From contig JAZSOS010000043.1 of assembly GCA_045537045.1 (NCBI GenBank), positions 62,001-126,000 of the forward strand: DNA of 64,000 bases, in the 5' to 3' direction. Every line of letters starts with the position of its first letter. The stretch's first letter is position 1. The translations under genes and the position numbers were made by a program. Under the pieces are notes generated by a model. The model was given only the letters and a program-made list of their open reading frames with translations, made no database searches and was not told the DNA's origin. Shown here one piece after another: positions 33,584 to 42,813 of this stretch. This stretch comes from SIG480 sp045537045. Its GTDB lineage: Bacteria; Bacillota; Clostridia; Oscillospirales; JAAYXM01.

Positions 33584-34732
33584 ATGGTTTCAAACTTATC
33601 TGTTCTCGGCTCTACCGGTTCAATCGGAACACAGACTCTCGATGTTGCAAGGGCTTTGGGAATTAAAGTGTCGGCAATTGCCGCAAACAAGAATATAAAG
33701 CTTATGGAGGAGCAGGCAAGGGAGTTTTCACCTCGCATAGTTGCCGTTGCGGATGAAAACGCTGCAAAGGAGCTTAAAATCGCGCTTTCTGATACCACGT
33801 GTGAGGTTTTGGGTGGAAGGAAAGCTGTTCTCGAGGCTGCCGCTTGCTCGGAGGCAGATACAGTTATGTCATCGCTTGTCGGTATGGCAGGAATCGAACC
33901 GACTCTTTGTGCAATTGATGCAGGAAAGGATATTGCGCTTGCAAACAAGGAAACCCTTGTATGTGCAGGTGAAATAGTTATGCGTCGCGCAAAGGAAAAG
34001 AATGTAAAAGTTATTCCGGTCGATTCGGAGCATTCTGCGATTTTCCAGTCTCTCCATGCATCTGTTGCTCCACAGCGTGAGCTTACAAGAATAATTCTTA
34101 CAGCATCCGGTGGTCCTTTCTTCGGAAAGAAAAATGACGAGCTTGAAAATGTCACGGTAGAGCAGGCTTTGCGTCATCCGAACTGGAGTATGGGCGCAAA
34201 GGTCACGATTGATTCGGCAAGCCTTATGAATAAGGGGCTTGAGTTTATGGAGGCAATGTGGCTTTTTGACCTTGATCCTTCGCAGATTGATATAGTTGTT
34301 CACCGTGAAAGCATTATCCATTCGATGGTGGAATTCCGCGACGGTGCGATTATTGCTCAGCTCGGCACGCCGGATATGAGAACGCCGATATCATTTGCGC
34401 TGACGTATCCGGAGCGTATGAATTTCGGTGGAGAGTATATTGATTTCACAAAGCTTTCCTCTCTTTCGTTCGCGCTTCCCGATACGGAAACCTTCAGGTG
34501 TCTTGCTCTTGCGCTTTCTGCTGCAAAACGCGGGGGAACAGCAGGAGCACTTCTCAACGGTGCAAATGAGGCTGCGGTTGATCTGTTCCTCAATTCAAAA
34601 ATAAAATTCCTTGAAATTGCAGATTATATAGAACGTGCTGTTTCTGTTGTCGGAGTTTCTGATAATCCAACGCTTTCGGACGTTATTTCAGCATCGGAGA
34701 ATGCACGTGATGCTGTATATTCAATGATTTAG
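33584..34732 (+). CDS. dxr: 1-deoxy-D-xylulose 5-phosphate reductoisomerase
   Basis: A 382-residue NADPH enzyme for the second step of the MEP isoprenoid pathway. The nucleotide site is LGSTGSIGTQTLDVAR, the substrate region is ALANKETLVCAGE and VDSEHSAIFQSL. Length is typical. Together with ispG two genes later and uppS upstream it supplies isoprenoid units for the C55 carrier. Confidence 0.97.
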   Translation: MVSNLSVLGSTGSIGTQTLDVARALGIKVSAIAANKNIKLMEEQAREFSPRIVAVADENAAKELKIALSDTTCEVLGGRKAVLEAAACSEADTVMSSLVGMAGIEPTLCAIDAGKDIALANKETLVCAGEIVMRRAKEKNVKVIPVDSEHSAIFQSLHASVAPQRELTRIILTASGGPFFGKKNDELENVTVEQALRHPNWSMGAKVTIDSASLMNKGLEFMEAMWLFDLDPSQIDIVVHRESIIHSMVEFRDGAIIAQLGTPDMRTPISFALTYPERMNFGGEYIDFTKLSSLSFALPDTETFRCLALALSAAKRGGTAGALLNGANEAAVDLFLNSKIKFLEIADYIERAVSVVGVSDNPTLSDVISASENARDAVYSMI

Positions 34733-34735
34733 AAG

Positions 34736-35773
34736 GTGATTTCTATTTACGTTCTGCTTGCAATACTTCTTTTCGGACTGCTTGTCGCGGTTCACGAGTT
34801 CGGTCACTTTATAACAGCAAAGCTCTCTGGTGTCCGGGTAAATGAGTTTGCGATAGGTATGGGACCGGCGATATTGAAAAAACAAATTGGTGAAACCGTA
34901 TATGCTCTGCGTGTTCTTCCGTTCGGCGGTTTCTGCGCAATGGAAGGTGAGGATTCAGAGTCTTCTGACCCGCGTGCATTTTCCTCGCGTCCGGTGCTGT
35001 ACAGAATCGCAATCGTTCTTGCCGGCTCGATAATGAACCTTATATCCGGATTTCTCGTCCTTGCAATCCTCTTTGCGCCCGTGAAGCAGTGGTACACACC
35101 GACTGTTGCGGATATCGGAGAACGCTCTGGAATAACAGGGGATTTTCTTCGTCCCGGCGACACGGTAAAATCCGTTGACGGATATAATGTTTATATTTAC
35201 GGGGATATCTTCGTCGGGCTTTCGCGCGGCGCTGATGAAAACGGTGCGTACGATATTGAAGTCCTGCGTGACGGTGAAGAAGTTCTGTTAAAGGATGTAA
35301 AGCTCAGAACGTATGACGGAACGGAAGGTTCTGTCGATACAGGAAAAGGTATTTCTTTTGTTGTCGAATATACAAGCTTTTCCGGTAAAACAAAGTATGT
35401 TTTACAGAACGGCATAAACCTTATCCGGCTTGTCAAAGTCGGTCTTGTGGATTTAATAAGTGGCAGTGTGTCGCGTGATGATTTGTCCGGGCCAATAGGA
35501 ATCGGCAAGATGATGGCAGATACTGCAAAAACCGATATTTCCTCGCTTTTATATCTTCTTGCTTTCATCTCAATAAATCTCGGTGTTATGAACCTTCTTC
35601 CGTTTCCGGCACTTGATGGGGGCAGATTTGTATTTTTGCTCTTTGAGCTTGTCTTTAGACGTCCTGTACCTCCGAAATATGAAGGTTATGTCCACGCTGC
35701 AGGTCTTGCGCTTCTAATGCTTCTAATGGCTTTTGTGACCTATAATGATATCGTGAAAATATTTGTTAAATAG
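34736..35773 (+). CDS. rseP: RseP-type site-2 zinc metalloprotease
   Basis: A 345-residue intramembrane protease. The first helix holds the zinc motif VAVHEFGHF, a PDZ domain sits near the middle (about 115-185) and the third ligand region is NLLPFPALDGGRF. RseP/RasP cleaves anti-sigma factors and leftover signal peptides in the membrane. The start is GTG three bases after dxr. AAGGTGAT overlaps that codon, so an unusual start a few codons later cannot be ruled out. Confidence 0.95.
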   Translation: MISIYVLLAILLFGLLVAVHEFGHFITAKLSGVRVNEFAIGMGPAILKKQIGETVYALRVLPFGGFCAMEGEDSESSDPRAFSSRPVLYRIAIVLAGSIMNLISGFLVLAILFAPVKQWYTPTVADIGERSGITGDFLRPGDTVKSVDGYNVYIYGDIFVGLSRGADENGAYDIEVLRDGEEVLLKDVKLRTYDGTEGSVDTGKGISFVVEYTSFSGKTKYVLQNGINLIRLVKVGLVDLISGSVSRDDLSGPIGIGKMMADTAKTDISSLLYLLAFISINLGVMNLLPFPALDGGRFVFLLFELVFRRPVPPKYEGYVHAAGLALLMLLMAFVTYNDIVKIFVK

Positions 35774-35788
35774 ATTTGGTGATTAATT

Positions 35789-36835
35789 ATGAACAGACGA
35801 AAAACGCGTCGTATTCTTGTCGGAAATGTTCCGGTAGGCGGAGATGCCCCTATTGCCGTACAGTCAATGTGTAATACGGATACGAGAGATGTTGCTGCCA
35901 CACTTTCACAGATAGAACGCCTTACGGCAGCAGGTTGCAAGATTGTCCGTGTGGCGGTTGTTGATAAAGATGCCGCGCGCGCAATCGGCAAAATAGCCGA
36001 GCATGCAAACGTACCCATAGTTGCCGACATTCATTTTGATTCACGCCTTGCAGTTGAAGCGGCAGCGGCAGGTGCGGCAAAAATCCGCATTAATCCGGGG
36101 AATATAGGCGATGACGGGAAAGTGCGTGATGTGGTAAATGCCTGCCGTGCGAAAAATATCCCAATCCGCATCGGCGTAAATGGCGGGTCTCTTGAAAAAG
36201 AAATTCTTGCAAAGTACGGTGTATCCGCGCGCGGGATGGTAGAGTCTGCAAAAGGGCATATTGATATTCTGCGTAAATTTGATTTTGAAGACATTTGCAT
36301 ATCAGTAAAAGCATCGTCGGTTGCTCTCACAGTAGATGCTTACCGTATGCTTTCTGCTGAGATTGATTATCCGCTTCACCTCGGCGTTACCGAGGCGGGA
36401 ACGGTTCGCATAGGAAAGCTTAAATCTGCTGTCGGAATAGGCTCGCTTCTGCTTGACGGAATCGGAGGTACAATCCGTGTTTCCCTTACTGACGATCCGG
36501 TATGTGAGGTTGAAACTGCCTATGACCTTCTCCATGCAATCGGAATGAGCGAAAACACACCGTCACTTGTTTCATGTCCCACCTGCGGTAGATGTATGAT
36601 AGACCTTATACATATAGCCAAAGAGGTTGAAGAGCGCTTGTATGAGATAAAAAAGCCGATAAAGGTCGCTGTTATGGGATGCGTTGTAAACGGCCCCGGA
36701 GAGGCAAGAGAAGCGGATATCGGAATGGCGGGCGGAAAAGAAATAGGAATTCTCTTCAAAAAAGGAGAAATTGTAAAAAAAGTTCCCATGAATGAAATTG
36801 TAGATGAGCTTATGAAAATGGCATATGAGATTTAA
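35789..36835 (+). CDS. ispG: 4-hydroxy-3-methylbut-2-enyl diphosphate synthase
   Basis: A 348-residue iron-sulphur enzyme of the MEP pathway. It begins MNRRKTRRILVGNVPVGGDA and has the C-terminal cluster ligands in SCPTCGRC and in GCVVNGPGEAREADIG. The ATG follows GGTGATT. It sits between rseP and polC; proS, often found here in other Firmicutes, is absent. Confidence 0.97.
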   Translation: MNRRKTRRILVGNVPVGGDAPIAVQSMCNTDTRDVAATLSQIERLTAAGCKIVRVAVVDKDAARAIGKIAEHANVPIVADIHFDSRLAVEAAAAGAAKIRINPGNIGDDGKVRDVVNACRAKNIPIRIGVNGGSLEKEILAKYGVSARGMVESAKGHIDILRKFDFEDICISVKASSVALTVDAYRMLSAEIDYPLHLGVTEAGTVRIGKLKSAVGIGSLLLDGIGGTIRVSLTDDPVCEVETAYDLLHAIGMSENTPSLVSCPTCGRCMIDLIHIAKEVEERLYEIKKPIKVAVMGCVVNGPGEAREADIGMAGGKEIGILFKKGEIVKKVPMNEIVDELMKMAYEI

Positions 36836-36853
36836 AAGAAGTGGAAGCAGACT

Positions 36854-39800
36854 ATGGATAAAGAAAACTTAAAGCCGTTTGGTGAGGTTTTTAAAATCAG
36901 AGGAGAAAAAAGCCTTGAAATCTTTGAAAATACAGCATGTGTAAAAGCACTGACGGCAGATAAAACGCAAAACAGAATAACGGCATATCTTTATTCAGAA
37001 AGGATTATCGCGCCTTCAGAGCTCCGTGCGGCGGAAAGGGTTATCGCAGAGCGTTACCGCTTAAACCGCGCAACACTTATTCCGTCGTATCCGCGTTCTC
37101 TTTTCGGTGATGAATATTTCCTCACACTGGCAAAAAGGCTGTGTGAGGAAATTCCTGCTGCAATAGGGTATTTAAGCGGCGCCGTGTGGTCATACGATGG
37201 GGAGACAACGCTCACACTTACTTTAAGAACAGGACTCAACGGTTTTTCAGACAAATGTATCCGTTTTATAAAAAGTGCGATTGAGAATGAGTTTTCAATG
37301 AATATAGATGTCGAAACGGAAATTGCCGAAGGTACGGATCGCGCGGTGGAAGAACGCCTTTTGTCACTCCGGCGCGAGATTGAAGAAGCGGCGAAGGTGT
37401 CGGCAGAAAAGCCAAAGCCTGCGTCGGTTAAGGAAGAACCGGTTGCTGCTCCGGCAAAGGAAAGCTTTAAAGGCTTCCGTAAAAAGCTCAATGAGGAGCA
37501 GGGAGAAGTTGTCCTTGGAAAGTCTGCCTTTGGTGAATATATTGATATTAATAAAATTGAAGAAGCTTTTGGTGATATATCAATAAAAGGTGAGATATTT
37601 ACAACGGAGTGCCGTGAGTTTGAGGAGCGCGGTGTTGCTACATACAGCTTTGATATGACCGACTATAAAGGCTCTGTGCGTGTTGTTGTGCGGAATATAA
37701 AGCTTGAAAATCTCGGAGATGTTTCGGGAAAGCTGAAAAAAGGTGCGTATGTTCACGTTTATGGCTCCACGCAGTATGATATGTATTTGAAGGACACCGT
37801 TGTGCGTCCGCGCAATATCGTCCTTGGAAAAGCTCCATCGCGTGAGGATACAGCACCGGAAAAGCGAGTAGAGCTTCATATGCATACCAATATGTCCACT
37901 ATGGACGGAATATCTCCTACTGCAGACCTCTTAAAGCGTGCGGCAGGATGGGGACACAAGGCAATTGCAGTTACCGACCATGGTGTTGTTCAGGCGTTTC
38001 CGGATGCTATGAATGCAGCTCCCAAGCTCGGCATAAAGGTGCTGTATGGGGTGGAAGCTTATTATGGCGGTAACCGTAAGACTCAGGTTGTCACCGGCAG
38101 TATTCCGTCAGGGTTTGACGGGGAATTTGTATGCTTTGACATAGAAACAACAGGTCTCTATAAAAAGACGTGTAAGATAATTGAAATTGCAGCAGCTATC
38201 CTTCGTAACGGGGAAATATGCGAGAAATTTCAGACGTATGTTAATCCGGAGTGCGCAATCCCCGAAAAGATAAGCGAGCTTACGGGTATAACCAACGGAA
38301 TGGTTGTTGATTCGCCTAAGATAGATAAGGCATTGCGCGATTTTCTTGATTTTGTGGGAGACAGGCCTCTCGCGGCGCATAATGCTGAATTTGATGTTGG
38401 GTTTATAACAGAAGCATGCAAAGAACTCGGTATCGAGCGCGAGTTTAATTATATTGACTCTCTTGAGCTTTCGAGAAAGCTTTTGCCTGATACGAAAAAT
38501 CATAAGCTCGACACTGTTGCAAAGGCACTCAAGCTACCAAAGTTTGAGCACCACAGGGCACTTGACGATGCCGTAACGGTCGCGTTCATTCTTCGTGCTT
38601 TGTTCAGCGAGCTTTCGGAAGTTCATAAGATAAGCAAGGTTTCGGAGCTTAATGGGTTCTCATTAGGTTCAAAAGAAAAGGAAAAGCTTAACCGCTTCCA
38701 TATGATAATCATTGCAAAAAACTATGTCGGACTTAAAAATCTTTATAAACTGATATCAATATCTCATCTTGAGTATTATGACAGACGACCGATTATTCCG
38801 AGACACGCGCTGGAAAAGCACAGAGAAGGACTTATCGTTGGTTCTGCGTGTGAAGCAGGAGAGCTTTACGGAGCGATAGTTGAGGGTAAAAAATACAGTG
38901 AATTGCTCAAAATTGCCGATTTTTACGACTTTCTCGAAATTCAGCCCGTTGGAAACAATGCATTTATGCTCGCAAACGGCATTGCATCATCTGAAGAGGA
39001 TATACGTAATTTCAACAGAACGGTTGTAAAGCTTGGTGACGAGCTTGGTATTCCGGTTGTCGCTACGGGCGACGTCCATTTTCTTGATCCTCACGATGAG
39101 GTTTACCGCCGTGTTCTTATGGCGAGTAAGAACTTTGCCGATGCAGATAATCAGGCCCCGCTGTATCTTAAAACTACAAATGAAATGCTTGACGAGTTTT
39201 CATACCTCGGCGATAAAAAAGCATATGAAGTTGTTGTAAAAAACACAAATATGATAGCTGATATGTGCGAGGAGATACGCCCGATTCCTGAAGGCCAGTA
39301 TCCTCCGGCGATTGAAGGCTCGAAAGAAGAGCTAAAAATGCTTTGCTATAACAAAGCGAGAGAGCTCTACGGTGAACCTCTTCACGACACGGTCAGGGAA
39401 AGGCTTGAATATGAGCTTTCAAAGATTATAGGGCATGACTTTGACGTTATGTATATGATTGCACAAAAGCTCGTTACACAGTCTGTTTCGGACGGATATC
39501 TTGTAGGTTCCCGAGGTTCTGTCGGTTCATCCTTTGTTGCGTTTCTCTCCGGTATAACCGAGGTTAACGCGCTTCCTCCGCATTACAGATGCAAAAAGTG
39601 CAAGAATGTTGTGTTTGAGTCAAGCGGCGAATATGCTGCAGGCGCTGACCTTCCAAACAGAAACTGTGAGGTCTGCGGCGAGCCTATGGTCAAGGACGGA
39701 TTCAATATTCCGTTTCAAACGTTCCTTGGCTTTGATGGTGATAAAACTCCAGATATTGACCTTAACTTCTCGGGCGAATACCAGTCCACTGCCCACGGTC

Positions 39801-41170
39801 AGGTTGAAGATCTGTTTGGTCAGGGGCATGTTTTCCGCGCGGGAACGATTGCTACGGTTGCAGATAAAACTGCGTTTGGATATGTCAAGAAATATGCAGA
39901 AGAGCGATCTATGAATATGACACAGGCGGAAAGAAACCGAATAGTTATCGGCTGTACGGGAATAAAAAGAACAACGGGGCAGCATCCCGGCGGCGTTATG
40001 ATCGTGCCGAAAGATAAGGAAATTTATGATTTTACGCCTGTTCAGCATCCTGCAGATGATAAGGATTCCGATATCATTACCACGCATTTTGACTACCATT
40101 CAATTCACGATAATCTCCTAAAGCTTGATATGCTCGGACACGACGATCCGACGATTATACGTATGCTTGTAGATTTAACAGGGATTAACGCGCGTGAAAT
40201 TCCTCTTGACGACCCGGAAACAATGAGTATTTTCACATCCATTTCCGCACTTGGAATTGATGAAGATCCGATTCTTGGAAAGACCGGAAGCGTTGCTGTG
40301 CCGGAATTTGGTACTCACTTTGTCCGCCAGATGCTTCTTGATACACAGCCGACCACATTTGACGAGCTTGTCCGAATATCGGGTCTTTCACACGGTACGG
40401 ATGTCTGGCTTACAAACGCTCAGGATCTCGTCCGCGACGGTGTTGCAACGCTTAAACAGGTTATCTGTGCCCGTGACGATATTATGCTCTATCTCATTGA
40501 TAAAGGCGTTGACCCGAAGCTGTCCTTTACAATAATGGAAAGCGTCCGAAAGGGAAAAGGCTTAAAACCCGATTGGGAAGAGGAAATGCTGTCGCACGAT
40601 GTTCCGCAGTGGTATGTCGATTCTTGCAAAAAGATAAAGTATATGTTCCCGAAGGCTCACGCTGTTGCGTATGTTATGATGGCTTTCCGTATTGCGTGGT
40701 TTAAGGTGCATCATCCTAAGGCATTCTATGCGGCGTATTTCTCAATCCGCGCCAAGGCTTTTGATGCTTCAGTGATGACAAATGGCGATGCTGTGGTTCT
40801 TTCCAAGATGGACGAGCTTAATTCGATGGAAAAGATTTCACAGAAGGATGAAAATATGCTTGTCACGCTCGAAGTCTGCCACGAGTTTTACAAACGCGGA
40901 CTTACATTTGACCCGATAAATCTCTATGAATCTGACACAAAGAACTTCAAGATAACGGAGAACGGTCTCATACCTCCCTTTACAGCAATTTCAGGCCTCG
41001 GTGAGGTTGCGGCACAAAATATCGTTGATGAGCGCGTAAATGGCCGTTTTATGTCCATAGAAGAAATGCAGAACAGATGTAAGCGCGTGTCAAAGGGTGT
41101 TATCGAAATGCTTGAGGCAAACAACGTCCTGCGTGACATTCCGGACACAAGTCAGGTATCGCTTTTTTGA
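36854..41170 (+). CDS. polC: DNA polymerase III PolC-type alpha subunit
   Basis: A 1438-residue Gram-positive replicative polymerase. In order: N-terminal domain, OB-fold (about 225-340), PHP domain starting VELHMHTNMSTMDGISPTAD, an inserted 3'-5' exonuclease with FVCFDIETTGLYKK and HNAEFDVGF, the rest of PHP, the palm with PDIDLNFSGEYQ, and a C-terminal HhH region ending SQVSLF, which fits a beta-clamp binding tail. Length is typical. It closes the pyrH block. Confidence 0.98.
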   Translation: MDKENLKPFGEVFKIRGEKSLEIFENTACVKALTADKTQNRITAYLYSERIIAPSELRAAERVIAERYRLNRATLIPSYPRSLFGDEYFLTLAKRLCEEIPAAIGYLSGAVWSYDGETTLTLTLRTGLNGFSDKCIRFIKSAIENEFSMNIDVETEIAEGTDRAVEERLLSLRREIEEAAKVSAEKPKPASVKEEPVAAPAKESFKGFRKKLNEEQGEVVLGKSAFGEYIDINKIEEAFGDISIKGEIFTTECREFEERGVATYSFDMTDYKGSVRVVVRNIKLENLGDVSGKLKKGAYVHVYGSTQYDMYLKDTVVRPRNIVLGKAPSREDTAPEKRVELHMHTNMSTMDGISPTADLLKRAAGWGHKAIAVTDHGVVQAFPDAMNAAPKLGIKVLYGVEAYYGGNRKTQVVTGSIPSGFDGEFVCFDIETTGLYKKTCKIIEIAAAILRNGEICEKFQTYVNPECAIPEKISELTGITNGMVVDSPKIDKALRDFLDFVGDRPLAAHNAEFDVGFITEACKELGIEREFNYIDSLELSRKLLPDTKNHKLDTVAKALKLPKFEHHRALDDAVTVAFILRALFSELSEVHKISKVSELNGFSLGSKEKEKLNRFHMIIIAKNYVGLKNLYKLISISHLEYYDRRPIIPRHALEKHREGLIVGSACEAGELYGAIVEGKKYSELLKIADFYDFLEIQPVGNNAFMLANGIASSEEDIRNFNRTVVKLGDELGIPVVATGDVHFLDPHDEVYRRVLMASKNFADADNQAPLYLKTTNEMLDEFSYLGDKKAYEVVVKNTNMIADMCEEIRPIPEGQYPPAIEGSKEELKMLCYNKARELYGEPLHDTVRERLEYELSKIIGHDFDVMYMIAQKLVTQSVSDGYLVGSRGSVGSSFVAFLSGITEVNALPPHYRCKKCKNVVFESSGEYAAGADLPNRNCEVCGEPMVKDGFNIPFQTFLGFDGDKTPDIDLNFSGEYQSTAHGQVEDLFGQGHVFRAGTIATVADKTAFGYVKKYAEERSMNMTQAERNRIVIGCTGIKRTTGQHPGGVMIVPKDKEIYDFTPVQHPADDKDSDIITTHFDYHSIHDNLLKLDMLGHDDPTIIRMLVDLTGINAREIPLDDPETMSIFTSISALGIDEDPILGKTGSVAVPEFGTHFVRQMLLDTQPTTFDELVRISGLSHGTDVWLTNAQDLVRDGVATLKQVICARDDIMLYLIDKGVDPKLSFTIMESVRKGKGLKPDWEEEMLSHDVPQWYVDSCKKIKYMFPKAHAVAYVMMAFRIAWFKVHHPKAFYAAYFSIRAKAFDASVMTNGDAVVLSKMDELNSMEKISQKDENMLVTLEVCHEFYKRGLTFDPINLYESDTKNFKITENGLIPPFTAISGLGEVAAQNIVDERVNGRFMSIEEMQNRCKRVSKGVIEMLEANNVLRDIPDTSQVSLF

Positions 41171-41198
41171 TAAAAAATAATAAAAATCCAAAAAAATC

Positions 41199-41227
41199 TT
41201 GCAAATTTAGTCAAAATATGGTATTTT
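41199..41227 (+). promoter_or_regulatory. Candidate promoter for the GNAT gene
   Basis: TTGCAA (41199-41204) and TATTTT (41222-41227) with a 17-base spacer, 30 bases before the start codon. Confidence 0.5.
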
Positions 41228-41257
41228 ATATTAAATACGTATTGTGAGGTGAAAGAT

Positions 41258-41704
41258 GTGCGGTTTATTCCGATAAACCTTGATAATGTAAAAAATGCGG
41301 CAACAATGTTTGTCGGTATAGCAAACTCTGAGCCGTGGAATGGTAAGTGGACGTATTCGTCTGCGTATGCGCGTCTTTTCACGATTGCAAAGTCTATCGG
41401 CTTTACTGGTTTTATTACCATGGATAACAACGGACTTCCGTGCGGGTTTGTTATGGGTAACACAAAAAACCGTGATGACGGCGGACTTGATTTTGTCCTT
41501 TGTGAAATCTGTTATCAGAACAACGACGCAGGTCTTGTATATGCACAGAAAACGCTTGACTATCTTTCTGAACAGCTTGCAATGCGCCATATCGTCCGTA
41601 TGCTCTATATAGAACAAGGCGGAAGCGGCGTTTCAAAGTACTTTGCAACGCTCAATTTCTCGAAAGTGGAAGATATTGTAGCGGTTGAAAAACGCATAAA
41701 TTAA
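41258..41704 (+). CDS. GNAT-family N-acetyltransferase
   Basis: A 148-residue protein whose fold pattern and length suit the GNAT superfamily. Recognisable parts are GFITMDNNGLPCGFVMGN (central strands) and a helix-rich AQKTLDYLSEQLA region; the acetyl-CoA loop is weakly conserved. The substrate is unknown. I start at the GTG six bases after GAGGTG; another GTG three codons upstream overlaps that site. It is a single-gene unit between polC and fba. Confidence 0.6.
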   Translation: MRFIPINLDNVKNAATMFVGIANSEPWNGKWTYSSAYARLFTIAKSIGFTGFITMDNNGLPCGFVMGNTKNRDDGGLDFVLCEICYQNNDAGLVYAQKTLDYLSEQLAMRHIVRMLYIEQGGSGVSKYFATLNFSKVEDIVAVEKRIN

Positions 41705-41744
41705 AAACTTTTGGAGATAATGTTAAAAAAATCGCAATTTCCTC

Positions 41745-41772
41745 TTGATTTTCTTGAAAAATGTGGTAAACT
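41745..41772 (+). promoter_or_regulatory. Candidate promoter for fba
   Basis: TTGATT (41745-41750) and TAAACT (41767-41772) with a 16-base spacer, 32 bases before the fba ATG. Confidence 0.5.
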
Positions 41773-41804
41773 AACATAGGTAAAAAATTTAAGGAGATGT
41801 AATT

Positions 41805-42734
41805 ATGCCACTTGTAACTTCAACAGAAATGTTCAAAAAAGCATATGAAGGCGGCTACGCTATCGGCGCCTTCAATGTAAACAACATGGAGATTGTCCAG
41901 GGGATTACCGAGGCAGCAAAAGAGGTTAACTCTCCGCTTATTCTCCAGGTTTCTGCAGGTGCAAGAAAGTATGCAAAGCATGTATACCTTATGAAGCTCA
42001 TCGAAGCTGCTATTGAGGATACAGATCTTCCGATCTGCGTTCACCTTGACCACGGTGACAGCTTTGATATCTGCAAGTCCTGCATCGACGGCGGATTCAC
42101 TTCCGTTATGATCGACGGCTCCAAGTATTCCTTTGAGGAAAACATTGAGCTTACAAAGAAAGTTGTTGACTACGCTCACGCCCACGGCGTTGTAGTAGAA
42201 GGAGAGCTTGGTAAGCTTGCTGGTATTGAGGATGATGTCAACGTATCCGATGAGGATGCTCAGTTCACAAACCCGGCAGAGGTTGAAGAGTTTGTTACCC
42301 GTACGGGTGTTGATTCTCTCGCTATTGCTATCGGAACAAGCCACGGTGCATTCAAATTCAAGGGAGAGCCGCGCCTCCGCTTCGATATTCTCGAAGAGGT
42401 TTCAAAGCGTCTTCCAAACTTCCCGATTGTTCTCCACGGTGCATCCTCCGTTATTCCGGAGTATGTCGAGATGATTAATGCAAACGGCGGTAATATGCCG
42501 GGTGCACAGGGTGTTCCCGAAGATATGCTCCGTCAGGCTGCTCGTATGGCTGTATGTAAGATTAATATCGACTCTGACCTTCGTCTTGCAATGACAGGTA
42601 CGGTTCGCAAGTATTTTGCAGAGCATCCGGAACACTTTGATCCGCGTCAGTACCTCGCTCCGGCAAGAGCAAACATCAAAGAACTCGTAAAGCATAAGAT
42701 TGTCAATGTTCTTGGTAGCAACGACAAGATCTAA
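41805..42734 (+). CDS. fba: Class II fructose-bisphosphate aldolase
   Basis: A 309-residue zinc aldolase that splits fructose 1,6-bisphosphate in glycolysis. It begins MPLVTSTEMFKKAYEGGYAI; zinc and catalytic regions are VHLDHGDSF, EGELGKLAGIEDD and VLHGASS. The ATG follows AAGGAGATG. It has its own promoter and a hairpin terminator at 42758-42795. Closely related tagatose-bisphosphate aldolases are possible, but the context favours glycolysis. Confidence 0.95.
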   Translation: MPLVTSTEMFKKAYEGGYAIGAFNVNNMEIVQGITEAAKEVNSPLILQVSAGARKYAKHVYLMKLIEAAIEDTDLPICVHLDHGDSFDICKSCIDGGFTSVMIDGSKYSFEENIELTKKVVDYAHAHGVVVEGELGKLAGIEDDVNVSDEDAQFTNPAEVEEFVTRTGVDSLAIAIGTSHGAFKFKGEPRLRFDILEEVSKRLPNFPIVLHGASSVIPEYVEMINANGGNMPGAQGVPEDMLRQAARMAVCKINIDSDLRLAMTGTVRKYFAEHPEHFDPRQYLAPARANIKELVKHKIVNVLGSNDKI

Positions 42735-42757
42735 CTGTAATTTATAGCTGAAAATAA

Positions 42758-42806
42758 GGGTGACAGGCTTCAATAGATATTGCGGCTTGTCACCTGTATT
42801 TTTAAT
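42758..42806 (+). terminator. Terminator after fba
   Basis: GGTGACAGGC pairs with GCTTGTCACC across a 16-base loop, followed by TGTATTTTT. It lies over the first codons of the longest possible comEC frame, which argues for a later comEC start. Confidence 0.75.
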
Positions 42807-42813
42807 TCGGGTT

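Noticed and set aside
42760..42813. Earlier GTG start for comEC
   Set aside because: It lies within the fba terminator hairpin and the added residues do not look like a membrane protein start.
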